DNA from: Segatella paludivivens DSM 17968 = JCM 13650
Lineage (GTDB): Bacteria; Bacteroidota; Bacteroidia; Bacteroidales; Bacteroidaceae
NCBI RefSeq assembly: GCF_000373185.1
Contig: NZ_KB890627.1
Location: 124,001 to 188,000 of the forward strand
Length of the DNA: 64,000 nt
Direction: 5' to 3'
Below the pieces are notes generated by a model that saw only the letters and a list, made by a program, of their open reading frames with translations, did not search any database and had not been told where the DNA came from. The position numbers and the translations under genes were made by a program. Positions 55,322 through 63,633 of this stretch are shown piece by piece; the first letter of the stretch is position 1, and every line of letters starts with the position of its first letter.

Positions 55322-57883
55322 TTAATTTTCTACAGGTAGATTGCTTTGTTCCATTTCAAGACTTGCCCAAACAAAAGGTCCTACACCTTTTGCGTCATTA
55401 TCACGTATAGGTTCTGAAATGTAGTATTCAAAGCTACCGTCACGTTTGTAGTTAGGTGTTTGTACATATTTGCCAGGACCAGGACCTAGGCCGCTTACGG
55501 AACAACATTTTGTCAGACTTATTGTCTTGTCGGCATTTATGCGTACAAATTGTTTTAGTATGCCGTTGTATGCCGTTATACCTGCTTTTTGAAATTCAGC
55601 AGGAAGGTAGCCTTTGCGTACTCCTTTTAGAAGAACGTATGTGAACATAGATGATGCTGTGCTCTCAAGATAATTCTTGTCGCTATTCACATCCATGACG
55701 TCATACCATACACCGGTATTCTTATCTTGATATTTCACAACTGCTTTCATAGCCTTATTTAGCAGTTCTATAACTTCACCGCGTCGTGCGTAGTTCTCTG
55801 GAAGAACATCAAGAACTTCTGTCATAGCCATAACATACCAACCAAGAGCTCTAGCCCATGTGTGTTGACTTTGTCCGTTGTCTTTGTTTGCCCAGAATTG
55901 TGAATGAGTTTCATCCCATGCGTGTTTCCACAAACCTGTAGATTCGTCATAGGTGCGCTTGTCGGTCTTTATGATCTGATCTACTGCGTCATCAAAATAT
56001 TTGTTAGCTTTCTTTGTGCTCATGTTTTGTGCTGCATAAGCTGTGTAGTATGGTAATCCCATGAATATGCCGTCTAGCCAAACTTGATTTGCATAAATTG
56101 CTTTGTGCCACCAAACTCCCTCTTTTGTACGTGGTTGGTTTTCTAATTGTTTGAACAGAGTCTTTAAAGCCTTATCTACATTCTTTTCTGGTTGTAAATT
56201 GTTCATTCTAAGTATGAACTTGGCTGTACGAACGTTATCAAGATTGAAGTCTTTATATTCATATCCAGTGATATTGCCTTCTGAGTCTATCATCTTTGCA
56301 GGATACTCTTTCAGATAATTCAATATTTCTGGGTTCTTGTATTTCTCATAAGTATCAAGCATACTTTCTTGCTCTATTCCCATTACATAACTCCATTTGG
56401 GTTTGGTAGAGAAATCAAGAAGATATGGATAAGCTGCCCTTTTCATTTCTGATGCAACCAGCCATTCGCTATAGTTCTTGAAAGGTTTATCAAGCAATAC
56501 CAATGAACCGTTGATAAAAGTGTTCTCAATATTTATATCATGACTTTTACCAGTACGCATGATATCTTGGTCTTGTACACCATTAAATGTGCAGTTCTTT
56601 ACATTTATATTATATATATTGTCTGCGTCATCAAGTCCGTTGAGTAATATGCCATATTTGCTTTTTTGACATGTTACATTTTCCATATATACATTCCTTA
56701 CTGTAGGATTGAAACCGCGCTTTGCAGCTTCTTTTGGCTCGTAATTCAGATTGATTCGCAATACGGCTTCACGGCATTGTCCAACTTCTACATTACGCAT
56801 ATATATGTTTTCGGTCAATCCTCCACGACATGAATTTGTCTTTATGCGCAATACGCGTTCCAAGTTTGGTGAGTCCATTTTGCAGTTTTCAACAAACACG
56901 TTGTTGCAACCGCCAGAGATTTCAGATCCTATAACAACACCTCCGTGTCCGTCTTCCATCACGCAGTTTCTTACAATAATATTCTTACTTGGAATATTCC
57001 ATTTTCTTCCGTCAGCATTTCTTCCGCTCTTTATGGCAATACAGTCGTCACCAGTATGGAAATTGCAACCCTCTATTATTACGTCTTCGCAGCTTTCTGG
57101 GTCACAACCGTCACCATTAGGACCGTTGTTCCAAACTTTAACACCCTTTACCGTGATGTTTTTTGAAAGTAATGGATGCATAACCCAGAATGGAGAGTTC
57201 AGTAGTGTAACATTCTCTATAAGAATACCTTCACATTTATATAAGTTGATGAGTTGTGGGCGCATTCCCAAGCCCTTCATGTTGCGTTTCTCAATAGGAG
57301 TTCCGTTTTCTACAAACTCAAATAATTTTGGTCTACCAACATTTTGATTTTCGGTGATTTTCTCTTTTGCTTTGAACCAATCTTTTCCGCACATCTTCCA
57401 CCATGTATTCACGCTTCCATTGCCATCAATGGTACCTTCACCTGTAATAGCGATGTTCTTTTCTCCATAAGCATATATGCATGGTTGATAGTTCATGCAG
57501 TCCATACCTTCCCAACGTGTTTTTACAATAGGGTAGAGGCTTGTGTCAAAAGCGAATATTATATGTGCGCCTTTCTCTACAACAAGATTCACATTGCTTT
57601 TTAGCGTAATCGCACCTGTGTTCCATGTTCCGGAAGGTATTATTACTTTACCTCCGCCAGCTTTAGAACATGCAAGAATTGCTTTGTTAATTGCAATCTG
57701 ATTCTTTGCAGCAGAAAGTTTAGATTCTGCTCCATACTTTGTGATTACAAAATTCTGGTTTGGAAACTCAGGTTGTTTCACTCTTTGTTCAATCTGTTTG
57801 TATGTATTGTCATTCCATCCTTGCGCAGCAATAGCGATAGGACATAGTAGCAGTGCAAACAGAATCGTTTTAAAACATCTCAT
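55322..57883 (-). CDS. GH28 polygalacturonase - GH105 unsaturated glucuronyl/rhamnogalacturonyl hydrolase fusion
   Basis: An exported 853-residue two-enzyme protein. After a signal peptide (ending IAIAAQG), residues of about 25-465 form a GH28 right-handed beta-helix with the catalytic set NGDGCDPE, GDDCIAIKSG, GHGGVVIGSE and LRIKT. From about 500 on, a GH105-type alpha-barrel appears: VWWHKAIYANQVWLDGIFMG, WKHAWDETHSQFW and HTWARALGWYVMAMTEVL. GH28 cuts galacturonan or rhamnogalacturonan; GH105 removes the unsaturated uronate that lyases leave at chain ends. Fusion couples the two steps. It has its own -7 box (TATATTTG, 58017-58024) and terminator and is transcribed toward the susCD locus. 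Confidence 0.93.
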   Translation of the reverse strand: MRCFKTILFALLLCPIAIAAQGWNDNTYKQIEQRVKQPEFPNQNFVITKYGAESKLSAAKNQIAINKAILACSKAGGGKVIIPSGTWNTGAITLKSNVNLVVEKGAHIIFAFDTSLYPIVKTRWEGMDCMNYQPCIYAYGEKNIAITGEGTIDGNGSVNTWWKMCGKDWFKAKEKITENQNVGRPKLFEFVENGTPIEKRNMKGLGMRPQLINLYKCEGILIENVTLLNSPFWVMHPLLSKNITVKGVKVWNNGPNGDGCDPESCEDVIIEGCNFHTGDDCIAIKSGRNADGRKWNIPSKNIIVRNCVMEDGHGGVVIGSEISGGCNNVFVENCKMDSPNLERVLRIKTNSCRGGLTENIYMRNVEVGQCREAVLRINLNYEPKEAAKRGFNPTVRNVYMENVTCQKSKYGILLNGLDDADNIYNINVKNCTFNGVQDQDIMRTGKSHDINIENTFINGSLVLLDKPFKNYSEWLVASEMKRAAYPYLLDFSTKPKWSYVMGIEQESMLDTYEKYKNPEILNYLKEYPAKMIDSEGNITGYEYKDFNLDNVRTAKFILRMNNLQPEKNVDKALKTLFKQLENQPRTKEGVWWHKAIYANQVWLDGIFMGLPYYTAYAAQNMSTKKANKYFDDAVDQIIKTDKRTYDESTGLWKHAWDETHSQFWANKDNGQSQHTWARALGWYVMAMTEVLDVLPENYARRGEVIELLNKAMKAVVKYQDKNTGVWYDVMDVNSDKNYLESTASSMFTYVLLKGVRKGYLPAEFQKAGITAYNGILKQFVRINADKTISLTKCCSVSGLGPGPGKYVQTPNYKRDGSFEYYISEPIRDNDAKGVGPFVWASLEMEQSNLPVEN

Positions 57884-58214
57884 GATATAAATTTTTTATT
57901 CTATTATTTTTTTGATTTAAATTTTTAAGTAGTGAAGACATTTTTAAAAACAGATTGTATGTCTTCACAGACATAACCTGTTATAATCGAAATGCCTTTT
58001 TTACATTTTCACAATGCAAATATAAAAAAAATATATTTATTTAATGCTGAATATTCGTTTAAAATATATCATTTTTTATCAAGTCGTTGATTTATAATGG
58101 ATTATGAGGGAAATAAAAAAGAAATAAATAAGTCTTGTATGATAGAAAATAGAAGTGAAAAATAATTCATTATATTCAATATTGTGTTAAATCCTGAATT
58201 TATATGTTACAAAA
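57884..58214. other. AT-rich spacer upstream of the GH28-GH105 gene
   Basis: It holds the TATATTTG -7 element for the minus-strand gene at 58017-58024 (no clear -33 box). Nothing else was seen. Confidence 0.5.
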
Positions 58215-58246
58215 TTTGTTTTTTCAATTTATATAATTTATATTTG
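58215..58246 (+). promoter_or_regulatory. promoter of a candidate small RNA
   Basis: TTTG (58215-58218), 20-bp spacer, TATATTTG (58239-58246). Confidence 0.65.
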
Positions 58247-58250
58247 CCAC

Positions 58251-58322
58251 AAGTTTTTAAGATTTAGTTTTTTACTAAATCGCCCTCGAGGTTGGATGCA
58301 TCCTGCGCCAACCTCTTTTTTT
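58251..58322 (+). ncRNA. candidate small RNA or terminated leader upstream of the ECF sigma factor
   Basis: A stretch of about 72 nt lies between a two-box promoter and an intrinsic terminator. Hairpin 1: ATTTAGT (58262-58268) with ACTAAAT (58274-58280). Hairpin 2: GAGGTTGG (58288-58295) with CCAACCTC (58308-58315), followed by T7. There is no reading frame of note. The sigma gene has a second promoter after this terminator, so this transcript is separate or a regulated leader. Confidence 0.5.
58288..58322 (+). terminator. intrinsic terminator upstream of the ECF sigma gene
   Basis: An 8-bp GC-containing stem with 12-nt loop and a T7 tail. Confidence 0.8.
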
Positions 58323-58333
58323 ATCGTTAAAAA

Positions 58334-58365
58334 TTTGCCCGTACCGAAAAAATATTTTATCTTTG
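58334..58365 (+). promoter_or_regulatory. promoter of the ECF sigma gene
   Basis: TTTG (58334-58337), 20-bp spacer, TATCTTTG (58358-58365); the ATG is 80 bp downstream. Confidence 0.8.
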
Positions 58366-58445
58366 TAGCAATTAATACTTTAAAAGCAATAAAAATCAAT
58401 TCGCCTATAGAAGCAATTTTACTTGGAATTTAAAACATTTACAAG

Positions 58446-59042
58446 ATGAAAAATCTAGCCGTTATGACTGATGAAGAGTTGGCATTGTCTTATGTCAATG
58501 GAGATAATAGGGCGTTTGACGAATTGTTATTGCGCAATCAGTCTAAAATATTTTCTTATATACTGTTCGTGGTCCGTGATCGCGATATGGCTAATGATAT
58601 TTTCCAGGAGACTTTTGTTAAAGTGGTTGTTAAGCTTCAACAAGGTAAGTATGTTCCAAGTGGAAAATTCTCAGCATGGGTGTTGCGTATAGCACATAAC
58701 GTGATAATGGATCTTTATCGCGGGCAGAAGTCACAAAAGATTATAGATGCTGTTGATGACAACGATCTTTCAAATATTGCTGGAAATGATATGATTATCG
58801 GCAATGTAGAAAGTCAGTTTGTGAATACTCAGGTTTTGAGTGATGTTAGGAAAATGATGAATCTGCTTCCTACCACTCAACGTGAGGTTGTCTATATGCG
58901 CTATTTTCAGCAAATGTCATTCAAAGAGATTGCTGATACCACCAACGTTAGTATAAATACAAGTTTGGGACGCATGCGTTATGCCATTATAAATTTGAGA
59001 AGAATGGCAAGAGAGCATGACGTTGTCCTTCAACTTGTTTAA
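58446..59042 (+). CDS. ECF-type RNA polymerase sigma-70 factor
   Basis: A 198-residue extracytoplasmic-function sigma factor. Region 2 (about residues 20-90) has FDELLLRNQSKIFSYILFVVRDRDMANDIFQETFVKV and FSAWVLRIAHNVIMDLYR. Region 4 (about 135-190) has LPTTQREVVYMRYFQQMSFKEIADTTNVSINTSLGRM, the -35-recognition helix-turn-helix. No anti-sigma gene follows: the next gene, rpe, is convergent and overlaps its end by 4 bp. The sigma factor may therefore be controlled at transcription or by the small RNA candidate upstream rather than by a linked anti-sigma factor. Targets are unknown. Confidence 0.93.
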   Translation: MKNLAVMTDEELALSYVNGDNRAFDELLLRNQSKIFSYILFVVRDRDMANDIFQETFVKVVVKLQQGKYVPSGKFSAWVLRIAHNVIMDLYRGQKSQKIIDAVDDNDLSNIAGNDMIIGNVESQFVNTQVLSDVRKMMNLLPTTQREVVYMRYFQQMSFKEIADTTNVSINTSLGRMRYAIINLRRMAREHDVVLQLV

Positions 59043-59689
59043 ATATTCTTCAGTGACTTTATCGTTGCTATCGGATCCGAACTTTTGAATACGTAACTTC
59101 CGCTTACCAACACGTCAACTCCTGCTTTTACTAGTATAGGAGCAGTTTCTGCGTTTACGCCTCCATCAACTTCGATAAGAGTATCTGTTCCTGCTTCGTC
59201 TATCATCTTGCGAAGTCTTTTGACCTTATTAATTGTATTCTCAATAAACGTCTGTCCGCCGAAACCTGGATTTACGCTCATCAGCAACACCATGTCTACG
59301 TCGCTGATAATATCTTCAAGCATACTTACTGGAGTTGCTGGATTTAAAGTTACAGCAGCCTTCATACCAGCATTGTGAATTTGTTGTATCGTACGATGTA
59401 GATGCGTGCAAGCCTCATAGTGCACATTCATCATCATTGCACCAAGTTTTGCTGTTCGCTCGATATATTTTTCCGGATGCTTAATCATGCAATGTACGTC
59501 AAGCGGTTTCTTGCATATCTTGCTTACGGCTTCGATAATAGGGAAACCGAAAGATATGTTTGGAACAAACTCGCCGTCCATAACGTCCAAATGCAACCAG
59601 TCTGCCTCACTTTTGTTAATCATTTCTATATCTTCCTTTAAGTTCAGGAAGTTTGCCGACAACAATGAGGGCGATACCAATGTATTCAT
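59039..59689 (-). CDS. rpe: ribulose-phosphate 3-epimerase
   Basis: Rpe interconverts ribulose-5-phosphate and xylulose-5-phosphate in the pentose phosphate pathway. The 216-residue TIM barrel has SPSLLSANFLNL at the start, HLDVMDGEFVPNISFG (metal-binding H and catalytic D), VHCMIKHPEKYI, LMSVNPGFGGQTFI (catalytic loop) and EVDGGVNAETAP. I start at the ATG at 59689; a TTG two codons upstream only adds two residues. It converges on and overlaps the sigma factor gene by 4 bp. Confidence 0.96.
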   Translation of the reverse strand: MNTLVSPSLLSANFLNLKEDIEMINKSEADWLHLDVMDGEFVPNISFGFPIIEAVSKICKKPLDVHCMIKHPEKYIERTAKLGAMMMNVHYEACTHLHRTIQQIHNAGMKAAVTLNPATPVSMLEDIISDVDMVLLMSVNPGFGGQTFIENTINKVKRLRKMIDEAGTDTLIEVDGGVNAETAPILVKAGVDVLVSGSYVFKSSDPIATIKSLKNI

Positions 59690-60093
59690 CTTCAAATGGT
59701 TTTAAAATATTAGTTAAGACAGAATACCTCTTGTTTGCCATTTACCGTTATCACCCGATAGGTATAGGCTATCTGCCTTATAATATTCAAAGTCTTTTCA
59801 GATGGTTGGGCTTCTTTTTGAGTAAAATACTTCATAGGCACTCTGCTTTTGTTATTAATATATTATTGAAACGCACCGTATCTTGTATTATTGTGCTATT
59901 AATGATAAAATATCGCCTATAATGTGACATATCTATATACATTATTACATATAATAGCTTTTACGTTTCGTTTATTAGTTCCTTTACAGAAATAGCATTT
60001 CCGCATATATTATGTTATAAGTATATTTACGGCTTTGTTCATATTGCAAAATAAGCTAATAAATATTTTTATTGCATTTTTTGTTTCGATTTG
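59690..60093. other. AT-rich spacer between rpe and the trp operon
   Basis: No gene or convincing structure was seen on either strand. Confidence 0.5.
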
Positions 60094-60124
60094 TTTGCAG
60101 AATAAAAAAATATCAGTATATTTG
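60094..60124 (+). promoter_or_regulatory. trp operon promoter
   Basis: TTTG (60094-60097), 19-bp spacer, TATATTTG (60117-60124). Confidence 0.85.
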
Positions 60125-60151
60125 CAAGCGAAACAATTAAATAAAAGTAAA

Positions 60152-60211
60152 ATGAATAATATGGTATCTACATCATGGTGGTGGCGTTGCTCAAGATTAA
60201 ATAAGTCGTGA
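60152..60211 (+). CDS. trpL: trp leader peptide
   Basis: A 19-codon frame, MNNMVSTSWWWRCSRLNKS, with three consecutive tryptophan codons (60176-60184), directly after the trp promoter and before an intrinsic terminator. Ribosomes that stall at the Trp codons when charged tRNA-Trp is scarce would prevent termination, as in other trp attenuators; a similar Bacteroidales leader is known as the Bacteroid-trp RNA motif. The Trp codons sit in the loop of a perfect 8-bp pairing (TATCTACA at 60165-60172 with TGTAGATA at 60224-60231), so a stalled ribosome would break it. Confidence 0.9.
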   Translation: MNNMVSTSWWWRCSRLNKS

Positions 60212-60252
60212 GTTACGAAGCCGTGTAGATATATATATAATGATATACAAAG

Positions 60253-60284
60253 AGGCCTGTCGTTCTTACGACAGGTCTTTTTTG
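60253..60284 (+). terminator. trp attenuator terminator
   Basis: AGGCCTGTCG (60253-60262) pairs with CGACAGGTCT (60269-60278, one G-U), 6-nt loop, then a run of T. Confidence 0.9.
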
Positions 60285-60324
60285 TTTTAACAACATGTAA
60301 TGACAATATAAAAAATATACGATT

Positions 60325-61329
60325 ATGGCAATGAAGGACATTTTAAACCGCATGCTCAATCATGAAGAGTTGACGCGCGAAGAGACTAAAAACATCATTC
60401 TGGGTATCACGAAGAGTGAATTTCCTGAAGAACAGATAACAGCTCTTCTTACAGGATTGCAGATGAGAGGTGTTACTGTAGACGAATTATTAGGTTTCCG
60501 TGATGGTATTCTTGAAACAGGAGTTCCTGCTATTCTTGATTGTGACCGATATATTGATGTAGTTGGTACTGGTGGTGACCGTAAGAACACATTCAATATT
60601 TCAACCACTTCATGCTTTGTTATTGCCGGAGCTGGATATAAGGTAGCTAAACATGGTAACTTTGCAGCAACTTCAGTGAGTGGTGCATCTAATGTTATTA
60701 AGAATCATGGTGTTGAGTTTACTGATGATTTGGATAAACTTAATCGATCAATGGACGAAGCTAACATCGTTTACTTGCATGCTCAACTTTTTGCAAAGGC
60801 AATGAAGTTTGTTGGTCCTATCCGCAAAGCATTACAATTTCCTACCGTGTTCAATCTTTTAGGTCCTTTGGTAAATCCTTCACAGCCACAATGCCAACTT
60901 CTTGGTGTTGCCAATCTTGACCAGATGAGGTTATATAATCAGGTCTATCAGAAGATAGGTATTGATTACGCAATCGTTAACAGTATAGATGGTTATGATG
61001 AAATTTCGCTAACAGGAGATTTTAAGGTGTCTACAAATGATTATGAAAAAATATTCTCACCTTCTGATTTAGGCTTTAGAATAGCTAAGCCTGATGAACT
61101 TAAAGGTGGTGCCACAGAGTTGGAAGCTAAGGAAATATTCGATGCAGTGATTGAAAACAGAGCACTTGATGCCCAGAAGAATATTGTACTTGCAAATGCT
61201 GCATTTGGTATTCAGGTAATGGAAAAGGGCAAGAAGAGTATTGAGGAATGTATTGATATTGCCCGTGAAAGTATAGACAGTGGTGCTGCTCTTTCTACAT
61301 TTAAGAAGTTTGTTGCACTTAATTCTTAA
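60325..61329 (+). CDS. trpD: anthranilate phosphoribosyltransferase
   Basis: TrpD joins anthranilate to phosphoribosyl pyrophosphate, the second step of tryptophan synthesis. The 334-residue product has the PRPP-binding DVVGTGGDRKNTFNIST (about residues 73-89), KHGNFAATSVSGASNVI and GPLVNPSQPQCQLLGV. It is a stand-alone enzyme with no TrpG fusion. It is the first gene after the attenuator, 22 bp before trpC. A second ATG two codons in is an equally good start. Confidence 0.97.
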   Translation: MAMKDILNRMLNHEELTREETKNIILGITKSEFPEEQITALLTGLQMRGVTVDELLGFRDGILETGVPAILDCDRYIDVVGTGGDRKNTFNISTTSCFVIAGAGYKVAKHGNFAATSVSGASNVIKNHGVEFTDDLDKLNRSMDEANIVYLHAQLFAKAMKFVGPIRKALQFPTVFNLLGPLVNPSQPQCQLLGVANLDQMRLYNQVYQKIGIDYAIVNSIDGYDEISLTGDFKVSTNDYEKIFSPSDLGFRIAKPDELKGGATELEAKEIFDAVIENRALDAQKNIVLANAAFGIQVMEKGKKSIEECIDIARESIDSGAALSTFKKFVALNS

Positions 61330-61350
61330 CGAAATAGTATATATAGTAAT

Positions 61351-62145
61351 ATGGATATTCTTGAAGAAATAGTAGCTCATAAGCGCATTGAGATAGATCA
61401 GCGTAAGCAGTTTATCGCTCCACGTCAATTATATGGAATGGTAGCCGCGAAGTTACAAGATGCACCAGCTACAACAGTAAAGTTTGCTACATCATTAATG
61501 GAATCAGAAACTGGTATAATTGCCGAGTTTAAGCGTATGTCTCCAAGTAAGGGATGGATAAACAAGGAAGCAAAATCTTCAATTGTTCCATTATCTTATC
61601 AGAAGAATGGCGCGACAGCACTTAGCATATTAACTGATACAGATTATTTCGGAGGTTATGACGAATTCATTCAGGATGCAAGGGCTACCGGTGTAACAAT
61701 ACCTATATTATATAAGAACTTTGTTATCGACGAATATCAACTTTTTCAGGCGAGTTTCTGTGGAGCTTCAGCAGTATTATTAATTGCTGCATGCCTTAGT
61801 AAAGCAGAATGTAAATCCTTCATGTCGTTGGCGCATGAACTTGGACTTGAAGTGCTTTTGGAAATGCACGATCGTCATGATCTAGAATATGCAGAATTGC
61901 AACCAGATATGTATGGCATAAACAATCGTAATCTCGGTAGTTTTGTTACAGATGTCAACAATAGCTTTAAAATGGCTGAACAGTTGCCAACTGATGTATG
62001 CAAAGTGAGCGAAAGCGGAATTGATAATCCAGAGACATTGAAGTCATTAAGAGAAGCAGGATATAATGGTTTCTTAATGGGTGAGTGCTTTATGAAAACG
62101 TCTGATCCAGGAGAAGCATTGAATAAATTTATTTGTAATCTATAA
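61351..62145 (+). CDS. trpC: indole-3-glycerol phosphate synthase
   Basis: TrpC closes the indole ring from carboxyphenylamino-deoxyribulose-phosphate. The 264-residue TIM barrel starts with the helical DILEEIVAHKRIEI and shows IIAEFKRMSPSKGWI (catalytic E and K), ALSILTDTDYFGG, PILYKNFVIDEYQL, GINNRNLGSF and the phosphate-binding VSESGID. It lies between trpD and trpF with gaps of 21 and 10 bp. Confidence 0.97.
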   Translation: MDILEEIVAHKRIEIDQRKQFIAPRQLYGMVAAKLQDAPATTVKFATSLMESETGIIAEFKRMSPSKGWINKEAKSSIVPLSYQKNGATALSILTDTDYFGGYDEFIQDARATGVTIPILYKNFVIDEYQLFQASFCGASAVLLIAACLSKAECKSFMSLAHELGLEVLLEMHDRHDLEYAELQPDMYGINNRNLGSFVTDVNNSFKMAEQLPTDVCKVSESGIDNPETLKSLREAGYNGFLMGECFMKTSDPGEALNKFICNL

Positions 62146-62155
62146 TTACTAGTAT

Positions 62156-62857
62156 ATGATAATAAAGGTTTGTGGAATGCGCAATATTGGCAATATACGT
62201 CAGGTGGCTGAATTAGATATAGACATGATGGGCTTTATATTTTGGCAGAAATCAAGTCGATATGTGCGTATGATTTCTAGTCAAGTTGGTACAATGCCAG
62301 ATTACAGTTCAGAGCGTTTTCATCAACTTTCAGACGGGAAAGCTATTGTAAACGCAGGGAATAATCCAAAGCGTGTAGGCGTTTTTGTTGATGATATGCC
62401 TCAGAACATCGTTACTCGCATCTATAATTACAATCTTGATTATGTGCAGTTGCATGGTAATGAGAGTGTGGATATGATAGATAATCTAGTAAAGACTGTT
62501 GATCCGGATATCCACAAGAATATAAAAATAATAAAGGCATTGAGTATAATCACTCCTGAAGATATTGATAAATATAAGGAATATGAGGGACATGTAGATA
62601 TGTTTCTATTCGATACCAAATGTGATACAGTCGGTGGAAGTGGCAAACATTTTGATTGGTCGTTGCTTGAGCGTTATGATGGAGAAACTCCTTTCCTGCT
62701 TAGTGGCGGAATAGGTCCTGATGATGTAGAACGAGTAAAGAACTTTCATCATCCAAAGTGTGTAGGTATAGATATTAATAGCAGATTTGAGACTGAACCG
62801 GGAATGAAAGATGTAGATCTTTTGCGCTCATTCGTCTCACAGGTAAAAGGCGTATGA
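62156..62857 (+). CDS. trpF: phosphoribosylanthranilate isomerase
   Basis: TrpF isomerises phosphoribosylanthranilate, the step before TrpC. The 233-residue barrel opens IIKVCGMRN (catalytic cysteine, C6), has MMGFIFWQKSSRYV, VGVFVDDM, DYVQLHGNE, the catalytic aspartate in FLFDTKCDTVGGSG, and LLSGGIGPDDV. An extra segment of about 30 residues between SSRYV and VGVFV makes it longer than E. coli's domain. It overlaps trpA by 4 bp. Confidence 0.96.
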   Translation: MIIKVCGMRNIGNIRQVAELDIDMMGFIFWQKSSRYVRMISSQVGTMPDYSSERFHQLSDGKAIVNAGNNPKRVGVFVDDMPQNIVTRIYNYNLDYVQLHGNESVDMIDNLVKTVDPDIHKNIKIIKALSIITPEDIDKYKEYEGHVDMFLFDTKCDTVGGSGKHFDWSLLERYDGETPFLLSGGIGPDDVERVKNFHHPKCVGIDINSRFETEPGMKDVDLLRSFVSQVKGV

Positions 62858-63630
62858 ATAAAATTAATAAACTTTTCAGTGAAGTAAAAGACCGCAAGTT
62901 GCTCTCTCTTTACTTTTGTGCAGGTTGCCCAACTCTTGATGGTACCGCTGATGTGATAATAACTTTGCAGAAGCGAGGTATTGACATGATTGAAGTTGGT
63001 ATTCCTTTTAGCGACCCTCTTGCTGACGGTCCGGTAATTCAGTCGGCTGCAACAAAAGCACTAAAAAATGGAATGACTCTTAGTAAGTTATTTGCTCAAC
63101 TAGGAGAAATCAAGAATCAGGTGACGATTCCATTAGTTATGATGGGCTATCTTAATGTCATCATGTACTATGGTATAGAAAAATTCTTTCAGAGTTGTGC
63201 TGAGAATGGTGCAAGTGGTTGTATTATCCCTGATCTTCCATTCAAGGACTATCTTGAAGTTGTGAAGCCTATCGCTGATAAATATGACATACGTGTAATC
63301 ATGATGATTACTCCTGAAACAAGTGAGGAGCGCATTCGCTTTATAGATGATAATACTGATGGATTTATTTATATGGTAAGTTCTGCAAGTATCACTGGAG
63401 CTCAGAGTAATTTCAATGATGATAAGGTAGCATATTTCGAGCGCATTAATGCCATGAATTTAAAGACTCCACGCATGATAGGATTTGGAATAAGTAATAA
63501 ACAGACTTTGGAGAGTGCGCAGAATAATGCTTCGGGTGCTATTATCGGAAGTAAGTTTGTTACTTTACTTAATGAGACGGGCAGCCCAGATGTTGCAATC
63601 GATAAATTGTATGACGCTTTAAAGAAATAA
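62854..63630 (+). CDS. trpA: tryptophan synthase alpha subunit
   Basis: TrpA cleaves indole-3-glycerol phosphate to indole and glyceraldehyde-3-phosphate. The 258-residue barrel has MIEVGIPFSDPLADGPVIQ (the catalytic glutamate), then GASGCIIPDLPFKDY (the catalytic aspartate), GFIYMVSSASITGA and IGFGISNKQTL. It overlaps trpF by 4 bp and trpB begins 3 bp after its stop. The two subunits act as a channelled complex. Confidence 0.97.
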   Translation: MNKINKLFSEVKDRKLLSLYFCAGCPTLDGTADVIITLQKRGIDMIEVGIPFSDPLADGPVIQSAATKALKNGMTLSKLFAQLGEIKNQVTIPLVMMGYLNVIMYYGIEKFFQSCAENGASGCIIPDLPFKDYLEVVKPIADKYDIRVIMMITPETSEERIRFIDDNTDGFIYMVSSASITGAQSNFNDDKVAYFERINAMNLKTPRMIGFGISNKQTLESAQNNASGAIIGSKFVTLLNETGSPDVAIDKLYDALKK

Positions 63631-63633
63631 GTT

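Noticed and set aside
56751..57347. 198-codon frame antisense to the GH28 domain
   Set aside because: It is the shadow of repeated beta-helix coding sequence; no independent evidence.
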